A stretch of DNA of 7,784 nt from contig JAFLDC010000111.1 in the NCBI GenBank assembly GCA_017302775.1, positions 1 to 7,784 of the forward strand, in the 5' to 3' direction. Positions 6,246 through 7,784 of the stretch are shown piece after piece (the first letter of the stretch is position 1; the number at the start of each line of letters is the position of its first letter). The notes under the pieces were generated by a model. The model searched no databases and was not told the origin of the DNA. It saw nothing but the letters and a program-made list of their open reading frames with translations. Source of the DNA: Sphingomonadales bacterium (GTDB taxonomy: Bacteria; Pseudomonadota; Alphaproteobacteria; Sphingomonadales; Sphingomonadaceae). The position numbers were made by a program, and so were the translations under genes.

Positions 6246-6722
6246 ATGGCAAGTGTCGAAAAGCTGCCGATGCTGGCGGAAGGCTATGAGCGCCTGATTG
6301 CCGAGCTTAAGGCGCTGCGTGAAGAACGCCCCAAGATCGTCGATGCGATCGAGGAAGCGCGCGCTCACGGCGACCTTTCTGAGAACGCGGAATATCACGC
6401 AGCCAAGGAACGGCAGGGGCAGGTCGAAATGGCGATCGCCGATCTGGAAGACAAGGTCAGTCGTTCGCAGATCATCGATCCCGCAACGCTTTCGGGCGAT
6501 CGGATCATCTTCGGCGCGACGGTGACTTTGCTGGACGATGATGACAAGCCGGTGACCTATCAGATCGTTGGTCCCTATGAAGCCGATGCCCGGGTTGGTC
6601 GGATCAGCTACAATTCGCCGCTCGGCAAGGCCTTGATCGGTCGCCGCGTAGAAGATGAGATCGAAGTCACCGTTCCGGCGGGTGACCGTTCGTATCTGGT
6701 GCAGAAAATCGATTTCGTCTGA
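6246..6722 (+). CDS. greA: Transcription elongation factor GreA
   Basis: GreA binds RNA polymerase through its secondary channel and stimulates cleavage of backtracked RNA so that arrested complexes restart. The 158-residue protein has the standard family length. The N-terminal coiled coil (about 8-78) contains the tip signature [18 protein letters not shown], with Asp43 and Glu46 corresponding to the acidic tip residues that position the catalytic magnesium. The C-terminal FKBP-like domain (about 85-158) carries [16 protein letters not shown]. The ATG at 6246 is set by GGAGG ten bases upstream; an out-of-frame ATG at 6236 abuts the same site too closely to be used. It follows carB on the same strand, an arrangement I recall from related alphaproteobacteria, and ends convergently with the DUF4170 gene. 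Confidence 0.97.
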   Translation: MASVEKLPMLAEGYERLIAELKALREERPKIVDAIEEARAHGDLSENAEYHAAKERQGQVEMAIADLEDKVSRSQIIDPATLSGDRIIFGATVTLLDDDDKPVTYQIVGPYEADARVGRISYNSPLGKALIGRRVEDEIEVTVPAGDRSYLVQKIDFV

Positions 6723-6812
6723 AGGTGCTGCGCGGCAGGAGCGCGCGACGCATCTGTCCCCGGCCCTTGCGGACAAAACCGATACACTCGCGCGTTTGCC
6801 GCCTGCGTCGGA

Positions 6813-6832
6813 GCGGGTCAGTCTGAACCCGC
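6813..6832. terminator. Possible hairpin between convergent greA and DUF4170 genes
   Basis: GCGGGT and ACCCGC form a six-base stem that can extend inward with one bulge; an alternative GTCTG/CAGAC pairing overlaps it. It lies in the 127-base gap between two convergent genes, where a bidirectional terminator is expected. Neither strand has a following T-run, so the assignment is weak. I see nothing else in the gap. Confidence 0.25.
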
Positions 6833-6849
6833 AGACACAGGCTGCAAGC

Positions 6850-7077
6850 CTAGCGCTTGATCATGTCCGGTTGCAGCAGGCGGTGGAGGTGTACCACCAC
6901 ATACTTCATTTCGGCATCGTCCACCGTGCGGCGTGCGGCGCTGCGCCACGCTTCCTCGGCGCTGGCATAATCGGCGAACATCCCGACATAGTCCATGCTT
7001 TCAAGGTCGGCGAATTCCAGCGTCTGCGGGTCTTTGACCCGACCGCCAAATACGAGATGAAGTTTCTGTTCGGTCAT
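6850..7077 (-). CDS. DUF4170 domain protein
   Basis: This 75-residue soluble protein matches the small DUF4170 family known mainly from alphaproteobacteria; its function is not known to me. It opens with KLHLVFGGRVKDP (residues 5-17), continues with DYVGMFADYASAEEAW (29-44) and ends with the strongly conserved TVDDAEMKYVVVHLHRLL (51-68). There is no signal peptide or membrane segment. I chose the ATG at 7075-7077 because the family begins just before LVFGG. An in-frame ATG twelve codons upstream (7111-7113) lies inside a hairpin and adds an unconserved MRRLSLLPG stretch. The ribosome binding site is weak: AGG about ten bases upstream, and a closer AGGA only two bases from the start. It is convergent with greA. 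Confidence 0.85.
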   Translation of the reverse strand: MTEQKLHLVFGGRVKDPQTLEFADLESMDYVGMFADYASAEEAWRSAARRTVDDAEMKYVVVHLHRLLQPDMIKR

Positions 7078-7105
7078 GTTCCTGGCACCTGGGAGGAGAG
7101 AAAGG

Positions 7106-7123
7106 CGGCGCATAATCGCGCCG
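7106..7123 (-). terminator. Hairpin between the two minus-strand genes, weak terminator candidate
   Basis: CGGCGC and GCGCCG make a perfect six-base G/C stem around a six-base loop. On the minus strand it is followed by the pyrimidine-rich CCTTTCTCTCC, so it could end transcripts coming from the membrane-protein gene at 7172. It also lies about 30 bases before the DUF4170 start and could instead be a leader structure of that gene. Confidence 0.35.
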
Positions 7124-7171
7124 TTTCCCTAAGGCAAGTGCCACCTAGGTCGTAGGCAATTCGCCCGTGAC

Positions 7172-7654
7172 CTATTTGCGCAGTCTTGTTGCCAGGCGGA
7201 TCGCTTCACTGGCGAGCTTTACGCCGGTCGAACGGGCATTCCTTCCAGCTTGGCCGACTGCGCGGCTGGCATTGCGGCGCAGCGGCGCAGTGCCCTCGTC
7301 GAGGCGATGCAGGCCCTCGCGTGCGCTTTCCTCGGCAGCGTTACGGGCGTTTCGGCTGAAGGCCAATGCCAGCTCCGCGCCCGTGGCCGCAAGCCCAAGC
7401 GCCCGTGCCGAGACCTTGGATCCGGCGCGTTTCGGCAACAACGATCCCAGAACAAGCCCGGCGCCAGCACCTGCCGCCAGCACCAGAAGGGGGTGATCGC
7501 GCAGCAGGGCGCGGATCGTTTCAGGTCGTTGCTCTTCTTTCCGCGCAGGCTGGTGGGGGAGTGCCGGCAGCTGGCTGCTTTCCCGCTGGAGCCGTTCTTC
7601 GGACGCTGCGATACGGCCGCGGATACGCTCACGCTTTTCGTCTGCTTCGCTCAC
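7172..7654 (-). CDS. Small protein with one membrane segment, loosely DUF883/YqjD-like
   Basis: I do not recognise a specific family with certainty. The 160-residue protein has a charged, helix-prone N-terminus (1-52), one clear membrane segment beginning DHPLLVLAAGAGAGLVLG with small-residue G/A spacing (about 55-73), a less hydrophobic stretch (about 85-99) and a basic C-terminal half rich in Ala, Arg and Asn. The preceding DHP and glycine-rich helix recall ribosome-associated DUF883 (ElaB/YqjD) proteins, although there the segment is at the very C-terminus. The GTG at 7652-7654 is preferred because GGAG (plus 7663-7666) is eight bases upstream; a TTG two codons earlier is too close to it. 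The upstream gene ends two bases before this GTG, so the two are probably coupled. Confidence 0.75.
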   Translation of the reverse strand: MSEADEKRERIRGRIAASEERLQRESSQLPALPHQPARKEEQRPETIRALLRDHPLLVLAAGAGAGLVLGSLLPKRAGSKVSARALGLAATGAELALAFSRNARNAAEESAREGLHRLDEGTAPLRRNASRAVGQAGRNARSTGVKLASEAIRLATRLRK

Positions 7655-7656
7655 CG

Positions 7657-7784
7657 TCAATGCTCCTGATCTGGTCCAGGCGGAGTGTTATCCGCATCAC
7701 CCTGAACGTCGGATTGCGGATTAAGTTCCCGCCACTTCGCGATTATCGGTTTGCGGAACCACCAGAGCGCCAGGGCGCCGGCGG
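7657..7784 (-). CDS. C-terminus of a membrane protein, possibly holin-like (partial)
   Basis: The last 41 residues and stop of a minus-strand gene that continues beyond the right edge. The visible part begins with the end of a hydrophobic helix (AGALALWWFRKP), then a basic patch (AKWREL) and an acidic, proline-containing tail ending PPGPDQEH. The shape suggests a cytoplasmic tail after a last membrane helix. The next gene's GTG follows after two bases, indicating an operon. By analogy with the yqjD-yqjE pair of enterobacteria, where YqjE belongs to the Phage_holin_3_6 family, this could be a YqjE-like protein. That is inference from context; too little is visible to assign a family. Confidence 0.65.
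   Translation of the reverse strand, partial: AGALALWWFRKPIIAKWRELNPQSDVQGDADNTPPGPDQEH

Noticed and set aside
6236..6289. Short frame starting ATGAATTAC just before greA
   Set aside because: Its ATG abuts GGAGG with no spacing and the frame ends after 17 codons; it overlaps the true greA start out of frame.
7143..7150. ACCTAGGT palindrome as an operator
   Set aside because: It is an isolated eight-base palindrome with no second site or known regulator; chance is sufficient.

Overview
The window looks like the chromosome of an alphaproteobacterium, most likely a sphingomonad (Sphingomonadales). It is GC-rich, its CarA, CarB, GreA and YqeY sequences have an alphaproteobacterial character, and it carries a DUF4170 gene, a family I know mainly from that class. 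No rRNA, tRNA or CRISPR array was found.

Layout: a minus-strand YqeY/GatB-like gene (134-586) is divergent from a plus-strand pyrimidine/arginine block: carA (735-1913), a small unrecognised gene here called orf74 (1913-2137), an inserted cassette (about 2170-2784), carB (2785-6141) and greA (6246-6722). The minus strand then holds, convergent with greA, a DUF4170 gene (6850-7077), a one-membrane-segment protein (7172-7654) and the C-terminus of a membrane protein cut by the window edge (7657-7784). CarA and CarB form carbamoyl phosphate synthetase: CarA releases ammonia from glutamine and CarB makes carbamoyl phosphate for pyrimidines and arginine.

The unusual part is the 0.9 kb between carA and carB. 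carA overlaps orf74 by one base (TAGTG). orf74, about 48% GC by hand count and preceded by a near-perfect Shine-Dalgarno, overlaps by one base (TAATG) with a second, decayed copy of the first 33 bases of carB. That fragment runs directly into a roughly 615 bp element, after which the intact carB starts again with the same 33 bases (29/33 identical, all four differences transitions). The element contains one minus-strand DUF559 gene (a Vsr-like PD-(D/E)XK endonuclease fold) and four copies of a REP-like unit: a C-rich/G-rich palindrome followed by a G-rich tail. They lie as two inverted pairs, one on each side of the nuclease gene. The outer copies are 39-40 bp inverted repeats that match almost completely and also fit the G-quadruplex pattern.

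My reading is that the locus was once a tightly coupled carA-orf74-carB operon. A nuclease-bearing palindromic cassette then entered carB at codon 11/12 with duplication of the target, so carB was rebuilt downstream with a new ribosome binding site and the old carB start was left as a relic. The repeats and the duplication are visible in the sequence; mobility and a role for the DUF559 protein in it are inference.
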